Positions 1 to 8,952 of a stretch of DNA of 64,000 bases are shown piece after piece. The number at the start of each line of letters is the position of its first letter. The stretch's first letter is position 1. The position numbers were made by a program, and so were the translations under genes. The DNA lies in the NCBI RefSeq assembly GCF_025336485.1, contig NZ_JAODAB010000006.1:186001-250000 (forward strand), in the 5' to 3' direction. Origin of the DNA: Pseudomonas citri. Lineage in GTDB: Bacteria; Pseudomonadota; Gammaproteobacteria; Pseudomonadales; Pseudomonadaceae. The notes beneath the pieces are model-generated. The model saw only the letters and a program-made list of their open reading frames with translations. It was not told the origin of the DNA and made no database searches.

Positions 1-933
1 CAAGGAGCCTTCGACGAAACCCACATGCCCACCTCGTGCATGGAGTTCGAATCGGGTAGAGGCGGATAACTCGCCGGGTTCGGGCAGGCTGTGGGGAAAT
101 ACGAAAGGGTCGTCGGCAGCCTGGATGACCAGCGTCGGCGTACTGATTCCACCCAGGAAATATCGACTGGAGGCGCGACGGTAATAGTCCGCCGCGTCCG
201 AAAAACCGTGCAGAGGAGCCGTTACCCGGCCGTCGAAGTCCCAGAAGGTCCGCATGTTCTCCAAGGGGCCCAGTGCGGTGAGGGTTTGCAGCCCTTCGTG
301 GCGCCCATCGTGCTGGAACTTGCGCTGCTTGTTGCGCACGTAGGTCACCAACGAGCGCATGAAATGCGCCTGGTAGAACCTGGAGAAGCCCTGGCCGATG
401 CGGTCTGCGCACTGGTCGAGGCGAAACGGCACCGAAACGGCCACCGCGCCTTGCAGCTGGCTGTTGTGGCCGGTCTCTCCCAGGTGCTTGAGCAGCACGT
501 TGCCGCCCAGTGAATAACCCACTGCAAACAAGGGGGCCAAGGGCCGGCAGGCCCGCAGATGAGCGATGGTGGCTGCCAGGTCCTCGCTGACGCCTGAGTG
601 ATAGCTGCGCGGCAGCAGGTTCGGCTCGCCCGAGCAGCCGCGCCAGTTCAACGCGACACTGGCCCAGCCCCGGTTGCCGAGGGCTTGTTGCAGACCCGCC
701 ACATACGGCGAGTTGGATGAGCCGGTCAGCCCGTGAAGCACCAATACCACCGGGGCCTTGACGTTGTGAGGGCCGTGCCAGTCGAGGTCGAGGAAATCCC
801 CGTCATCCAGCCACAGCCGCTCGCGCTCGCGCTCGATGGGTGTGGTTTTGCGCCATAGGGGGCCCCACAAGGTTTGCAAGTGTGGATTGCCAAGGCCCAG
901 GGCGGGGACGAAATGTTCAGGGACGGCAGGCAC
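1..933 (-). CDS. YheT-type alpha/beta-fold hydrolase (C-terminus cut by window edge)
   Basis: The reverse-strand frame reads from a GTG start into the window edge with no stop, so the C-terminus is missing. After the N-terminal GLGNPHLQTLWGPLWR stretch typical of YheT proteins come the oxyanion-type motif LVLHGLTGSSNS, the NWRGCSGEPN segment, and the nucleophile elbow GYSLGGN with its serine. Near the edge LVIQAADDPF would carry the acid and GGHVGF the histidine, so the triad looks intact. The GTG at 933 has a GAGAG about 5 nt upstream; a GTG at 939 is the alternative. The family acts on small carboxylic esters, but the natural substrate is not known from sequence. It lies 28 nt downstream of rsmD on the same strand and may be read through from it. 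Confidence 0.85.
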   Translation of the reverse strand, partial: MPAVPEHFVPALGLGNPHLQTLWGPLWRKTTPIERERERLWLDDGDFLDLDWHGPHNVKAPVVLVLHGLTGSSNSPYVAGLQQALGNRGWASVALNWRGCSGEPNLLPRSYHSGVSEDLAATIAHLRACRPLAPLFAVGYSLGGNVLLKHLGETGHNSQLQGAVAVSVPFRLDQCADRIGQGFSRFYQAHFMRSLVTYVRNKQRKFQHDGRHEGLQTLTALGPLENMRTFWDFDGRVTAPLHGFSDAADYYRRASSRYFLGGISTPTLVIQAADDPFVFPHSLPEPGELSASTRFELHARGGHVGFVEGSL

Positions 934-961
934 AATCACTCTCGATGCAAGGGGCGGCCGT

Positions 962-1573
962 TTAGTCCATGTCCTTTGTCAAACGCTGCCACAACGCGTA
1001 ATACACCCGTCCGGACTTCTGCTCGCGATGCAGGCGCCAATTTCCCGGCAAGCCCAATGTGGACGGGGCGGTCTCGCTTTCAGTGTAGACCCAGGCATCC
1101 TCGGCCAGCCAATACCGCTCCTCGAGTAACGTGCACACCGTCGGCAACAGATTCTGATTGAAGGGCGGGTCGAGGAACACCAGGTCGAAGGGGGTCGCCG
1201 GCTGGCTGTCGAGGTAGCGCAGCGCGTCGGCGGTCTGCACCTGGCCGACGGTGCAGCGCAGCGTGCCCAGGTGTTCTTTCAGGCTGGAGACCGCCAGGCT
1301 GCTGGCGTCCAGCGCCTGGCCCATGGCGGCGCCACGTGACAGCGCCTCGAGAAACAGCGCGCCGCTGCCGGCGAACGGGTCGAGCACCCGGGCACCTGCC
1401 ACGTAGGGCGCCAGCCAGTTGAACAGGGTCTCGCGGACCCGGTCCGGGGTGGGGCGCAGACCGGGGGCGTCGGGGAAGCTCAGGCGTCGACTGCGCCATT
1501 CACCACCAATGATGCGCAACTGGTTCACGCCATTGTGAGTGGGTTTCTTGCTGGAATTCGATGGACGGGCCAT
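962..1573 (-). CDS. rsmD: 16S rRNA (guanine(966)-N(2))-methyltransferase RsmD
   Basis: A 203-residue SAM-dependent methyltransferase that modifies G966 of 16S rRNA during small-subunit assembly. The N-terminal LRIIGGEWRSRRL is the usual RsmD opening, RPTPDRVRETLFNWL follows, VLDPFAGSGALFLEAL is the SAM-binding loop, and LVFLDPPFN is the catalytic N-methyltransferase tetrapeptide (DPPF). Length matches the family. Its ATG at 1573 overlaps the TAA of the upstream M16-family gene by one base (TAATG), so translation is probably coupled and the three genes form one operon. Confidence 0.95.
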   Translation of the reverse strand: MARPSNSSKKPTHNGVNQLRIIGGEWRSRRLSFPDAPGLRPTPDRVRETLFNWLAPYVAGARVLDPFAGSGALFLEALSRGAAMGQALDASSLAVSSLKEHLGTLRCTVGQVQTADALRYLDSQPATPFDLVFLDPPFNQNLLPTVCTLLEERYWLAEDAWVYTESETAPSTLGLPGNWRLHREQKSGRVYYALWQRLTKDMD

Positions 1574-3063
1574 TAATGCTCCGGGACTCCGAGCGGTTGC
1601 TCGGCAGGTTTGTCAGAAGGGGCCGGCAGCGGTTTCTGCGCAACGGTCGGGCCGGCGGTGACGATGACCATTTTGTCCGTGCTCAAATGTTTGTTCAGGG
1701 CAGCCTTGACCTGCTCCACGGTCAGCGTCTGGGACTGGCGCATGAAATCCTCCAGGTAGCTCAGCGGCAAGTCATAGAACCCCATGGCTCCGAGCTGGCC
1801 GACGATATCGGCGTTGCTGGCGGTGGACAGGGGAAAGCTGCCGGCCAGCTCACGCTTGGCGTCGTCGAGTTCTTTCTGGGTAGGACCATCCCTGAGGTAG
1901 TCGGCGAACACGTCCTGCACCAGTTTCAAGGTGCCTTCGCTCATCTCGGCACGGGTTTGCAGGTTGATCATGAAGGGACCGCGGGCCTGCATCGGCGTGA
2001 AGCCGGAGTATACGCCGTAGGTCAGGCCACGCTTTTCCCTGACCTCGGACATCAGCCGCGTGCCGAAACCGCCGCCGCCCAAGATCTGGTTGCCCAGGGA
2101 TACGGCGGCGTAATCCGGGTCGTCCCGGTCGATACCCAGTTGGGCCAGCAGCAGGTTGGTCTGCTTGGACGGGAATTCGATATGGCTGACGCTCGGGCTC
2201 GGCTCCACCGGCGCCGGGGTCTTTGCCAGTGCGGGACCTTTGGGGAGCGCTGCAGATACCTGACCGGCAATCGCTTCGGCCTCGGCGCGGGACAAGTCGC
2301 CCACCAATGCAATCACCGCGTTGCTGGCGGTGTAGGCCTTGGCGTGGAAGGCTCGCAATTGAGCCAGTGTAATCGGCGGGATGCTTTCGGCGGTGCCGTC
2401 GCTGGAGTGGGCATACGGATGGTCGCCGTACAGGCGCTTCATCAATTCCAGGCCCGCCAGCTTGCCGGGGTTCTGCTTCTGATATTCGAAGCCCGCCAGC
2501 ATCTGGTTCTTGATGCGGGCGAAGGAGTCGGCCGGGAAGGTCGGTTTACCGACGACGTCGGCGAACAACTTCAAGGCCGGCTCACGCTTGTCCACTGCGC
2601 TGAGGCTGCGCAGCGAGGCCAGGGCCATGTCCCGCAACGCACCGTTGCCAAAGTCTGCGCCGAGGCTCTCGAACCCTTGGGCGATGGCGCTGACGTCCTT
2701 GCCCGCCACGCCTTCGTTGAGCATCGCGTTGGTCAGCAGCGCCAGGCCCGGCGTGCCACCGTCCTGGCTGCTGCCGGCGGCGAAGGTCAGGCGCAGGTCG
2801 AACATCGGCAGCTCACGGGCTTCTACAAACAGCACCTTGGCGCCGTCGGCGGTTTTCCAGGTCTGTACGTCAAGCTGGCGGTGGCTGGGGGCCTTGTCGT
2901 CCAGTTCGGCCAGTGATTGCAGTTTGTTGCCGGATTTGGCCTTGTCCAGGGCCTGGCTGGCCGTCACGCCCGTGGTGGGCGCCAGGTAGAACGCCAAGGA
3001 TCCGGCCAGGGCCAGGACGGCCACGCCGATCAATACCAGGCGCGGTGATTTACGCTCACTCAT
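1573..3063 (-). CDS. M16-family peptidase-like protein lacking the zinc motif
   Basis: A 496-residue protein with an N-terminal hydrophobic anchor (LVLIGVAVLALAGSLAFYL) followed by two M16 (pitrilysin/insulinase) half-domains. In the first half, where active M16 enzymes carry HxxEH, this protein has ALLTNAMLNEG, so it cannot bind zinc in the normal way. The second half retains the GGGGFGTRLMSEVREKRGLTYG element typical of the substrate-binding half. It overlaps the upstream catalytic M16 gene by 8 nt, and such pairs usually form a heterodimer with one active and one structural subunit. The start at 3063 (MSERKS) is chosen over the in-frame ATG at 3093 because it sits at the end of the upstream gene. 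The cellular substrate is unknown. Confidence 0.9.
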   Translation of the reverse strand: MSERKSPRLVLIGVAVLALAGSLAFYLAPTTGVTASQALDKAKSGNKLQSLAELDDKAPSHRQLDVQTWKTADGAKVLFVEARELPMFDLRLTFAAGSSQDGGTPGLALLTNAMLNEGVAGKDVSAIAQGFESLGADFGNGALRDMALASLRSLSAVDKREPALKLFADVVGKPTFPADSFARIKNQMLAGFEYQKQNPGKLAGLELMKRLYGDHPYAHSSDGTAESIPPITLAQLRAFHAKAYTASNAVIALVGDLSRAEAEAIAGQVSAALPKGPALAKTPAPVEPSPSVSHIEFPSKQTNLLLAQLGIDRDDPDYAAVSLGNQILGGGGFGTRLMSEVREKRGLTYGVYSGFTPMQARGPFMINLQTRAEMSEGTLKLVQDVFADYLRDGPTQKELDDAKRELAGSFPLSTASNADIVGQLGAMGFYDLPLSYLEDFMRQSQTLTVEQVKAALNKHLSTDKMVIVTAGPTVAQKPLPAPSDKPAEQPLGVPEH

Positions 3064-4411
3064 GAGCCTTTTCCTCGGGCAGGATGTGGGCAACGCTCAG
3101 GCGCGAGCGGGTGAAATACAGCTGGGCTGCCTTCTGGATGTCTTGCGGGGTCACGCTTTGCAGGTCGGCGAGCTCGGTGTCCATCAGCTTCCAGGACAAG
3201 CCGACGGTTTCCAACTGGCCGATAGCCGTGGCCTGGCTGGTGATCGAATCGCGTTCGTACACCAGGCCGGCGATGACCTGGGCGCGCACACGTTCCAGCT
3301 CTTCGGCGGTGGGGGCGGTGCTCTTCAACTGGTCGAGCAGGCGCCACAGGCCGGCTTCGGCCTGCGCCATGGTTTTGTTTTTCTGGGTATTGGGTGCGGC
3401 CGACAACGTGAACAACGAATCGCCACGGGTGTAGGCGTCGTAGCTCGACGAACCGCCCGACACCAGTTCTTCGCCGCGCTCCAGCTGGGTCGGGATCCGA
3501 CCGCTGTAGCCGCCGTCCAACAAGGCCGAGATCAGCCGCAGGGCATTGACCAGGCGCTTGTCCGTTGCCGTGGCGATGCTGGGCACGTTGAAGGCCAGCA
3601 TCAGGCTCGGCAACTGTGTCTGCACATGCAAGGTGATCTGGCGTTCACCCGGCTCGGCCAGTTCCAGTGGGATCTTCGCCGAAGGCACGTCACGCCGGGC
3701 AATGGGGCCGAAATAACGTTGGGCCAGGGTCTTGACCTCGTCCGGTGTCACGTCGCCGACCACCACCAGGGTCGCGTTGTTCGGCACGTACCAGGATTCG
3801 TACCAGTGACGCAGCTCCGTTACCGTCATCCGGTCCAGGTCGGCCATCCAGCCGATGGTCGGGGTGTGGTAGCCGCTGGCCGGGTAGGCCATGGCCTTGA
3901 AACGCTCGAAGGCCTTGGACATCGGCTTGTCGTCGGTGCGCAGGCGGCGCTCTTCCTTGATCACTTCGATCTCGCGGCTAAACTCCTCCGGCGGCAGGCG
4001 CAGGCTGGCCATGCGGTCGGCTTCCAATTCGAAGGCCACGCCCAGGCGGTCCCGGGCCAGTACCTGGTAATAGGCGGTGAAATCGTCGCTGGTGAAGGCA
4101 TTTTCTTCGGCGCCCAGGTCGCGCAGGATCAACGATGCCTCGCCGGGGCCGACTTTCTCGCTGCCCTTGAACATCATGTGTTCCAGGGCATGGGACAACC
4201 CGGTCTGGCCAGGCGTCTCGTAACTGGAGCCGACCTTGTACCAGACCTGGGAGACCACCACTGGGGCCCGATGGTCCTCGCGCACCACGACCTTCAGGCC
4301 GTTGTCGAGGATGAATTCATGGGTGGGTTGTGGGTCGGCAGCCAGGACTGAAAACGGCAGGCAGACTGTGCTGAGCAGCAGGCCTGCGGCGCGGCGGGCA
4401 AGGGCATTCAT
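3056..4411 (-). CDS. Secreted M16-family zinc metallopeptidase
   Basis: A 451-residue peptidase with a Sec signal peptide (hydrophobic LLLSTVCLPFSVLA, likely cleaved before AADPQ). The zinc motif HALEH is at residues 74-78, and the third ligand is expected in VIKEERR near residue 154. A second M16 domain follows without a second zinc site. The protein should act in the periplasm. It is the first gene of an apparent operon with the zinc-site-less M16 partner (8-nt overlap) and rsmD. The ATG at 4411 is the first in frame and is followed directly by the signal sequence. Confidence 0.92.
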   Translation of the reverse strand: MNALARRAAGLLLSTVCLPFSVLAADPQPTHEFILDNGLKVVVREDHRAPVVVSQVWYKVGSSYETPGQTGLSHALEHMMFKGSEKVGPGEASLILRDLGAEENAFTSDDFTAYYQVLARDRLGVAFELEADRMASLRLPPEEFSREIEVIKEERRLRTDDKPMSKAFERFKAMAYPASGYHTPTIGWMADLDRMTVTELRHWYESWYVPNNATLVVVGDVTPDEVKTLAQRYFGPIARRDVPSAKIPLELAEPGERQITLHVQTQLPSLMLAFNVPSIATATDKRLVNALRLISALLDGGYSGRIPTQLERGEELVSGGSSSYDAYTRGDSLFTLSAAPNTQKNKTMAQAEAGLWRLLDQLKSTAPTAEELERVRAQVIAGLVYERDSITSQATAIGQLETVGLSWKLMDTELADLQSVTPQDIQKAAQLYFTRSRLSVAHILPEEKAHE

Positions 4412-4755
4412 TCGTGTTTAAACCTGTTGGGCTGCCCGCTAGGTCTTAGCGTCGGCGGGCGAGAGGGTGCTAGGATAACGGTCCGTTTTACTGGCGGCCA
4501 CGCCTATCGGGCCTTTTATCGGCCTGGGGTTGTCCGGGTTTTTCGCAGAAGCAGCGGGTTTGCTCGTTGATCCCTGCGTTTTCGCCGATGATGCCGTGCC
4601 AGTCCTGAGTAAAAAACGACCGCGGGGTGTCCAGGGGACATTTCGACAATCTGTTGCGCGTGAACAAGCTGGATGAAACGCAGTCTGTTCAGCATCGAAT
4701 TTTTTATCACCGAGGCGCCCCGTGGCGCGTCGCTACCGTGAGATAGCCGTCCTCC
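4412..4755. other. Divergent intergenic region between M16 peptidase operon and ftsY
   Basis: This 344-bp gap separates two divergent operons and must contain both promoters. I see no convincing gene, terminator or riboswitch in it. A weak plus-strand box pair, TTAGCG at 4446 and TAGGAT at 4471, has a 19-nt spacer and is only a candidate. ftsY itself lacks a strong Shine-Dalgarno: the bases before its ATG read CCGTCCTCC. Confidence 0.5.
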
Positions 4756-6153
4756 ATGTTTGGTTCCAACGACGACAAGAAGACCCCAGCTGCGGCTGGC
4801 GAGAAAAAAGGCCTGTTCGGATGGCTGCGCAAGAAGCCGCAGGAAACCGTCGTCGAACAGCCACAACCGACGCCTGAGCCCGCCGCCGAACAGCCGGTCG
4901 AAGAGGCGGCGCCCATCGTCTTGCCGTTGGCCGAGCCGGTGCTGCAACCGGTCGAGCCGGAGCCTGTCGTCGAGCCGCTGGCTGAACAGCATCCGCCCCG
5001 GCCCGCCGAACCTGCTGCCTGGCTGACCCTGCCGGTGGCGGAAGAACCGGTGGCGCTGGTTGAAGACGCCCAGGCCCCACACATCACCCCGCCGATTCCG
5101 CCCCTGGTGCAACCTGTCGCGGCGATGCCTGTGGAGCCGATTGTCGAGGCTCCGGTGCAAGCCAGCGCACCGGCGGCGCCTGCGCCGGTCGTCGAGCCAG
5201 AGCCCGCGGCGGAGCAAAGCAAGCTCGGCTTCTTCGCCCGACTCAAGCAAGGCCTGTCCAAGACCAGCGCCAGTATTGGCGAAGGCATGGCCAGCCTGTT
5301 CCTGGGCAAGAAAGTCATCGATGACGAATTGCTGGACGATCTCGAAACCCGCCTGCTGACTGCGGATGTCGGTGTGGAGGCCACCTCGGTGATCATCCAG
5401 AGCCTGACGCAGAAAGTGGCACGCAAGCAGCTGACCGATGCCGATGCGCTGTACAAGTCCCTGCAAGGTGAGCTGACCAACATGCTCAAGCCGGTGGAAC
5501 AGCCGCTGGTGATCACCTCGCAGAACAAACCGTTCGTGATCCTGGTGGTGGGCGTCAATGGCGCCGGCAAGACCACCACCATCGGCAAGCTGGCCAAGAA
5601 GCTGCAGTTGGAGGGCAAGAAGGTCATGCTCGCCGCTGGCGACACCTTCCGCGCCGCGGCGGTCGAACAATTGCAAGTGTGGGGCGAGCGCAACAGGATC
5701 CCGGTGATCGCCCAGCACACCGGCGCCGACTCTGCCTCGGTGATCTTCGATGCCGTCCAGGCCGCCAAGGCCCGTGGCATCGATGTGCTGATCGCCGACA
5801 CGGCCGGTCGCCTGCACACCAAAGACAACCTGATGGAAGAGTTGAAGAAGGTCCGCCGGGTGATTGGCAAGCTCGACGTCGACGCGCCCCACGAGGTGTT
5901 GTTGGTGTTGGACGCCGGCACCGGCCAGAACGCTATCAACCAGGCCAAGCAGTTCAACCAGACCGTCGAACTGACCGGCCTGGCGCTGACCAAGCTCGAC
6001 GGCACGGCCAAGGGCGGGGTGATTTTCGCCCTGGCCAAGCAATTCGGCCTGCCGATCCGCTACATCGGCGTGGGCGAGAGCATCGACGATTTGCGCACCT
6101 TTGAAGCCGAGCCTTTTGTCCAGGCTCTGTTCGCCGAGCGGGAGCACTCATGA
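4756..6153 (+). CDS. ftsY: Signal recognition particle receptor FtsY
   Basis: A 465-residue SRP-type GTPase that docks SRP-ribosome complexes at the inner membrane. Residues 1 to about 150 are an acidic Pro/Ala/Glu/Val-rich arm with repeated VEPEPV-like units, the variable A domain. A four-helix N domain follows, and the G domain carries GVNGAGKTTT (about 266), DTFRAAA, DTAGRLHT (about 348) and TKLDGTAKGG (about 412). The start MFGSNDDKK is the usual Pseudomonas one. The stop overlaps the ftsE start by 4 nt (ATGA), and gene order ftsY-ftsE-ftsX-rpoH is conserved in gammaproteobacteria. Confidence 0.98.
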   Translation: MFGSNDDKKTPAAAGEKKGLFGWLRKKPQETVVEQPQPTPEPAAEQPVEEAAPIVLPLAEPVLQPVEPEPVVEPLAEQHPPRPAEPAAWLTLPVAEEPVALVEDAQAPHITPPIPPLVQPVAAMPVEPIVEAPVQASAPAAPAPVVEPEPAAEQSKLGFFARLKQGLSKTSASIGEGMASLFLGKKVIDDELLDDLETRLLTADVGVEATSVIIQSLTQKVARKQLTDADALYKSLQGELTNMLKPVEQPLVITSQNKPFVILVVGVNGAGKTTTIGKLAKKLQLEGKKVMLAAGDTFRAAAVEQLQVWGERNRIPVIAQHTGADSASVIFDAVQAAKARGIDVLIADTAGRLHTKDNLMEELKKVRRVIGKLDVDAPHEVLLVLDAGTGQNAINQAKQFNQTVELTGLALTKLDGTAKGGVIFALAKQFGLPIRYIGVGESIDDLRTFEAEPFVQALFAEREHS

Positions 6154-6821
6154 TTCGTTTCGAACAGGTCGGTAAACGCTATCCGAACGGTCACGTCGGC
6201 CTGCATGAGCTGAGCTTTCGGGTCCGTCGGGGCGAATTTCTGTTTGTCACCGGCCATTCCGGCGCCGGTAAAAGCACCTTGCTGCGCCTGTTGCTGGCGA
6301 TGGAGCGGCCCACCAGCGGCAAGTTGCTGCTGGCCGGCCAGGACCTGAGCACCATCAGCAACGCCCAGATCCCGTTCCTGCGACGGCAGATCGGCGTGGT
6401 GTTCCAGAATCATCAGTTGCTGTTCGACCGCACCGTGTTCAACAACGTGGCGTTGCCATTGCAGATCCTTGGCTTGTCCAAGGCCGAGATCAGCAAGCGC
6501 GTGGATTCGGCCCTGGAGCGCGTGGCCCTGTCGGACAAGGCCGAGCTGTACCCGGGTGACTTGTCCACCGGCCAACAACAGCGGGTCGGCATCGCCCGCG
6601 CCATTGTCCACCGTCCGGCCTTGCTGCTGGCGGACGAACCCACCGGTAACCTCGACCCGCGTCTGGCGGCGGAAATCATGGGCGTATTCGAAGACATCAA
6701 CCGTTTGGGCACCAGCGTGCTGATCGCCAGTCACGACCTGGCGTTGATCGCTCGCATGCGTCACCGCATGCTCACCTTGCAGCGCGGTCGCTTGATCGGT
6801 GACGGGGAGGCTGGCGTATGA
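6150..6821 (+). CDS. ftsE: Cell division ABC transporter ATP-binding protein FtsE
   Basis: A 223-residue ABC ATPase that pairs with FtsX and, in E. coli, transmits a signal to periplasmic amidase activation at the septum. Walker A is GHSGAGKS (35-42), the Q-loop is VVFQNHQ, the signature is LSTGQQQR (138-145), Walker B is ALLLADEP (157-164), and the H-loop lies in ASHDL. The signature has Thr where the canonical LSGGQ has its first Gly. The gene is translationally coupled to both neighbours by ATGA overlaps. Confidence 0.97.
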   Translation: MIRFEQVGKRYPNGHVGLHELSFRVRRGEFLFVTGHSGAGKSTLLRLLLAMERPTSGKLLLAGQDLSTISNAQIPFLRRQIGVVFQNHQLLFDRTVFNNVALPLQILGLSKAEISKRVDSALERVALSDKAELYPGDLSTGQQQRVGIARAIVHRPALLLADEPTGNLDPRLAAEIMGVFEDINRLGTSVLIASHDLALIARMRHRMLTLQRGRLIGDGEAGV

Positions 6822-7840
6822 GCGCAACCCGCAGTCCGAAAGTGGCCGAGCGTGTGGCTCCGAAGGCCTCCGACCCGCAGCCGCAAAAGAAAAAGCGCGA
6901 TGACGACGATGGCCCGGACTTCGCCACGCTGCTCAGCGCCTGGATCGAAAGCCACCGCGCCAGCCTGCTCGACAGTCTGCGGCGCCTGGGCAAGCAACCC
7001 ATTGGCAGTTTCTTTACCTGCATGGTGATGGCCGTGGCGCTGAGCTTGCCCATGGGGCTGTCATTACTGCTGAGTAATGTCGAGCGCCTGGGGGGATCCT
7101 GGCAGCGCGCGGCACAGATTTCCCTGTACCTGCAACTGGAGGCGACGCCGGGCGAAGGCCAGGCTTTGCGCGGGCAGATCAAGGTCATGCCAGGGGTGGC
7201 CGATGCCGAATACATCGGCCGTGACCAGGCGCTGGAGGAGTTCCAGCAGCAATCCGGCCTGGGCGAAGCCCTGCGGGAGTTGCCGGAAAACCCCCTGCCG
7301 GGCGTGGTGCTGGTGACGCCGAAGGAGGTCGATAAGCCAACTCTTGAAGCATTAAGACAAAGACTTTCCGAATTGCCGAAGGTGCAACAGGCGCAACTTG
7401 ATCTAGTCTGGGTCGAGCGTCTTGCGGCGATACTCAAGCTCGGCGACCGGTTTGTCTTCGGCCTGACGGTGCTCCTGGTGTCTGCATTACTTTTGGTGAT
7501 AGGCAATACCATTCGTCTTCATATTGAAAACCGCCGCACCGAGATAGAAGTGATTAAACTCGTCGGCGGCACGGACAGTTATGTACGCAGGCCCTTCCTT
7601 TATATGGGCGCGCTGTATGGCTTCGGCGCCGGGATCCTGTCCTGGGGTGTATTGGCGTTCGGCCTGGACTGGCTGAACGATGCGGTAGTGGGGTTGGCTG
7701 GTTTGTACGGCAGCGATTTCTCGCTGGCCGGTGTGCCAGTCGCCGACGGTCTGTCGCTCTTGCTTGGCGCGGTGCTGTTGGGTTATATCGGTGCATGGAT
7801 TGCGGTAGCACGCCACCTGCGGGAGCTTGCACCAAAATAG
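6818..7840 (+). CDS. ftsX: Cell division protein FtsX
   Basis: A 340-residue membrane partner of FtsE. It has a long charged cytoplasmic N-terminus (to about residue 60), a first transmembrane helix (SFFTCMVMAVALSLPMGLSL), a periplasmic domain of about 110 residues, and three further helices in the C-terminal half, including FGLTVLLVSALLLVIGNTI and LSLLLGAVLLGYIGAWIAV. This is the standard FtsX fold. The start overlaps the ftsE stop (ATGA). A run of eight T follows the stop directly, without an obvious stem, before the rpoH leader. Confidence 0.96.
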   Translation: MSATRSPKVAERVAPKASDPQPQKKKRDDDDGPDFATLLSAWIESHRASLLDSLRRLGKQPIGSFFTCMVMAVALSLPMGLSLLLSNVERLGGSWQRAAQISLYLQLEATPGEGQALRGQIKVMPGVADAEYIGRDQALEEFQQQSGLGEALRELPENPLPGVVLVTPKEVDKPTLEALRQRLSELPKVQQAQLDLVWVERLAAILKLGDRFVFGLTVLLVSALLLVIGNTIRLHIENRRTEIEVIKLVGGTDSYVRRPFLYMGALYGFGAGILSWGVLAFGLDWLNDAVVGLAGLYGSDFSLAGVPVADGLSLLLGAVLLGYIGAWIAVARHLRELAPK

Positions 7841-7952
7841 TTTTTTTTGCGCGTATTGACCTTTCGGTTTTTGTGGGAACTTGCCTTGCGGTTCCCGGTC
7901 AATTTTCGCAGTGCTGAACTGCACGAGTTATGTGAGTCGGAGGTTTTTTCGT
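7841..7952 (+). promoter_or_regulatory. rpoH leader region with two small hairpins
   Basis: The 112 nt between ftsX and rpoH contain two short inverted repeats, GGGAAC/GTTCCC (about 7875-7895) and GCAGT/ACTGC (about 7909-7923), ahead of the ribosome-binding site GGAGG at 7939-7943. A TTGACC at 7856 resembles a -35 box but has no good -10 at 16-18 nt. Sigma-32 genes are often controlled at mRNA level by 5' structure. Whether these stems reach the ribosome-binding site is not clear by eye. Confidence 0.35.
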
Positions 7953-8807
7953 ATGACCACTTCTTTGCAACCTGCTTATGCCTTGGTCCCGGGTGCGAAC
8001 CTGGAGGCCTATGTGCACACGGTGAACAGCATTCCATTGCTGACGCCTGAGCAGGAGCGTGAACTGGCCGAGAGTCTCTACTATGAGCAGGATCTTGAGG
8101 CGGCTCGGCGGATGGTGCTCGCCCACCTGCGTTTTGTCGTACATATCGCCCGTAGCTATTCCGGCTACGGGCTGGCCCAGGCCGACCTGATCCAGGAAGG
8201 CAACGTAGGCCTGATGAAGGCGGTCAAGCGTTTCAACCCGGAAATGGGTGTGCGCCTGGTGTCGTTTGCGGTGCACTGGATCAAGGCGGAAATCCACGAG
8301 TTCATCCTGCGCAACTGGCGCATCGTGAAAGTCGCGACCACCAAGGCCCAGCGCAAGCTGTTCTTCAACCTGCGCGGCCAGAAGAAGCGTTTGGCCTGGT
8401 TGAACAACGAGGAAGTCCATCGCGTGGCGGAAAGCCTGGGGGTGGAACCTCGGGAAGTGCGTGAGATGGAAAGCCGCCTGACCGGCCAGGACATGGCCTT
8501 CGACCCGGCTGCCGAAGCGGACGACGACAGCGCTTTCCAGTCACCAGCCAATTACCTGGAAGACCACCGGTACGACCCGGCGCGTCAACTGGAGGATGCG
8601 GACTGGAGCGATAACTCCAACAGCAGCTTGCACGAAGCCTTGGAAGTGCTGGACGAACGTAGCCGCGACATCCTCTACCAGCGTTGGTTGGCTGAGGAAA
8701 AAGCCACGCTGCACGACCTGGCGCAGAAGTACAACGTATCGGCCGAGCGGATTCGCCAGCTTGAGAAGAGTGCGATGAACAAGCTCAAGATGTCGATCGC
8801 CGCCTGA
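7953..8807 (+). CDS. rpoH: RNA polymerase heat-shock sigma factor RpoH (sigma-32)
   Basis: A 284-residue group 3 sigma factor directing heat-shock transcription. Region 2 contains [19 protein letters not shown] (core binding) and [17 protein letters not shown], followed by the RpoH-specific box around QRKLFFNLR. Region 4 near the C-terminus has [11 protein letters not shown] and the helix-turn-helix [23 protein letters not shown] 7953 is preferred because GGAGG lies 9 nt upstream; the frame is open for 24 further codons upstream, but those residues do not resemble the family. A strong terminator follows. Confidence 0.97.
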   Translation: MTTSLQPAYALVPGANLEAYVHTVNSIPLLTPEQERELAESLYYEQDLEAARRMVLAHLRFVVHIARSYSGYGLAQADLIQEGNVGLMKAVKRFNPEMGVRLVSFAVHWIKAEIHEFILRNWRIVKVATTKAQRKLFFNLRGQKKRLAWLNNEEVHRVAESLGVEPREVREMESRLTGQDMAFDPAAEADDDSAFQSPANYLEDHRYDPARQLEDADWSDNSNSSLHEALEVLDERSRDILYQRWLAEEKATLHDLAQKYNVSAERIRQLEKSAMNKLKMSIAA

Positions 8808-8823
8808 CGGTGGTAGCCACATG

Positions 8824-8859
8824 AAAAACGCCCCGATCAGTGATGATCGGGGCGTTTTT
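8824..8859 (+). terminator. Rho-independent terminator after rpoH
   Basis: A perfect 16-bp inverted repeat (8824-8839 with 8844-8859) around a GTGA loop, core CGCCCCGATCA/TGATCGGGGCG, ending in TTTTT. It begins 16 nt after the rpoH stop. The A-tract on the other side also makes it usable from the minus strand, downstream of mtgA. Confidence 0.93.
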
Positions 8860-8890
8860 GTTCGTGTCCGATGTTCAAGTCCACGCGGCT

Positions 8891-8920
8891 CCTGTGGGAG
8901 CAAAGCTGAACTCCCACAGG
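8891..8920. repeat. REP-like palindrome (GTGGGAG family)
   Basis: CCTGTGGGAG at 8891-8900 and CTCCCACAGG at 8911-8920 form a 10-bp perfect stem around a 10-nt loop. A partial extra copy (CTCGCTCCCA) follows at 8921. It is the same family as the REP doublets elsewhere in the window, and lies between rpoH and mtgA, which are convergent. Confidence 0.7.
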
Positions 8921-8952
8921 CTCGCTCCCATAAGGGAACTGAGGTGTTGCGG

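Noticed and set aside
4516..6147. A 543-codon minus-strand frame opposite ftsY
   Set aside because: It mirrors the FtsY coding sequence and has low-complexity His/Gln/Gly content with no motif.
7841..7952. ROSE-type RNA thermometer before rpoH
   Set aside because: There is no UUGCU-like pairing against the GGAGG site that I can make by eye. The small stems are upstream of it.
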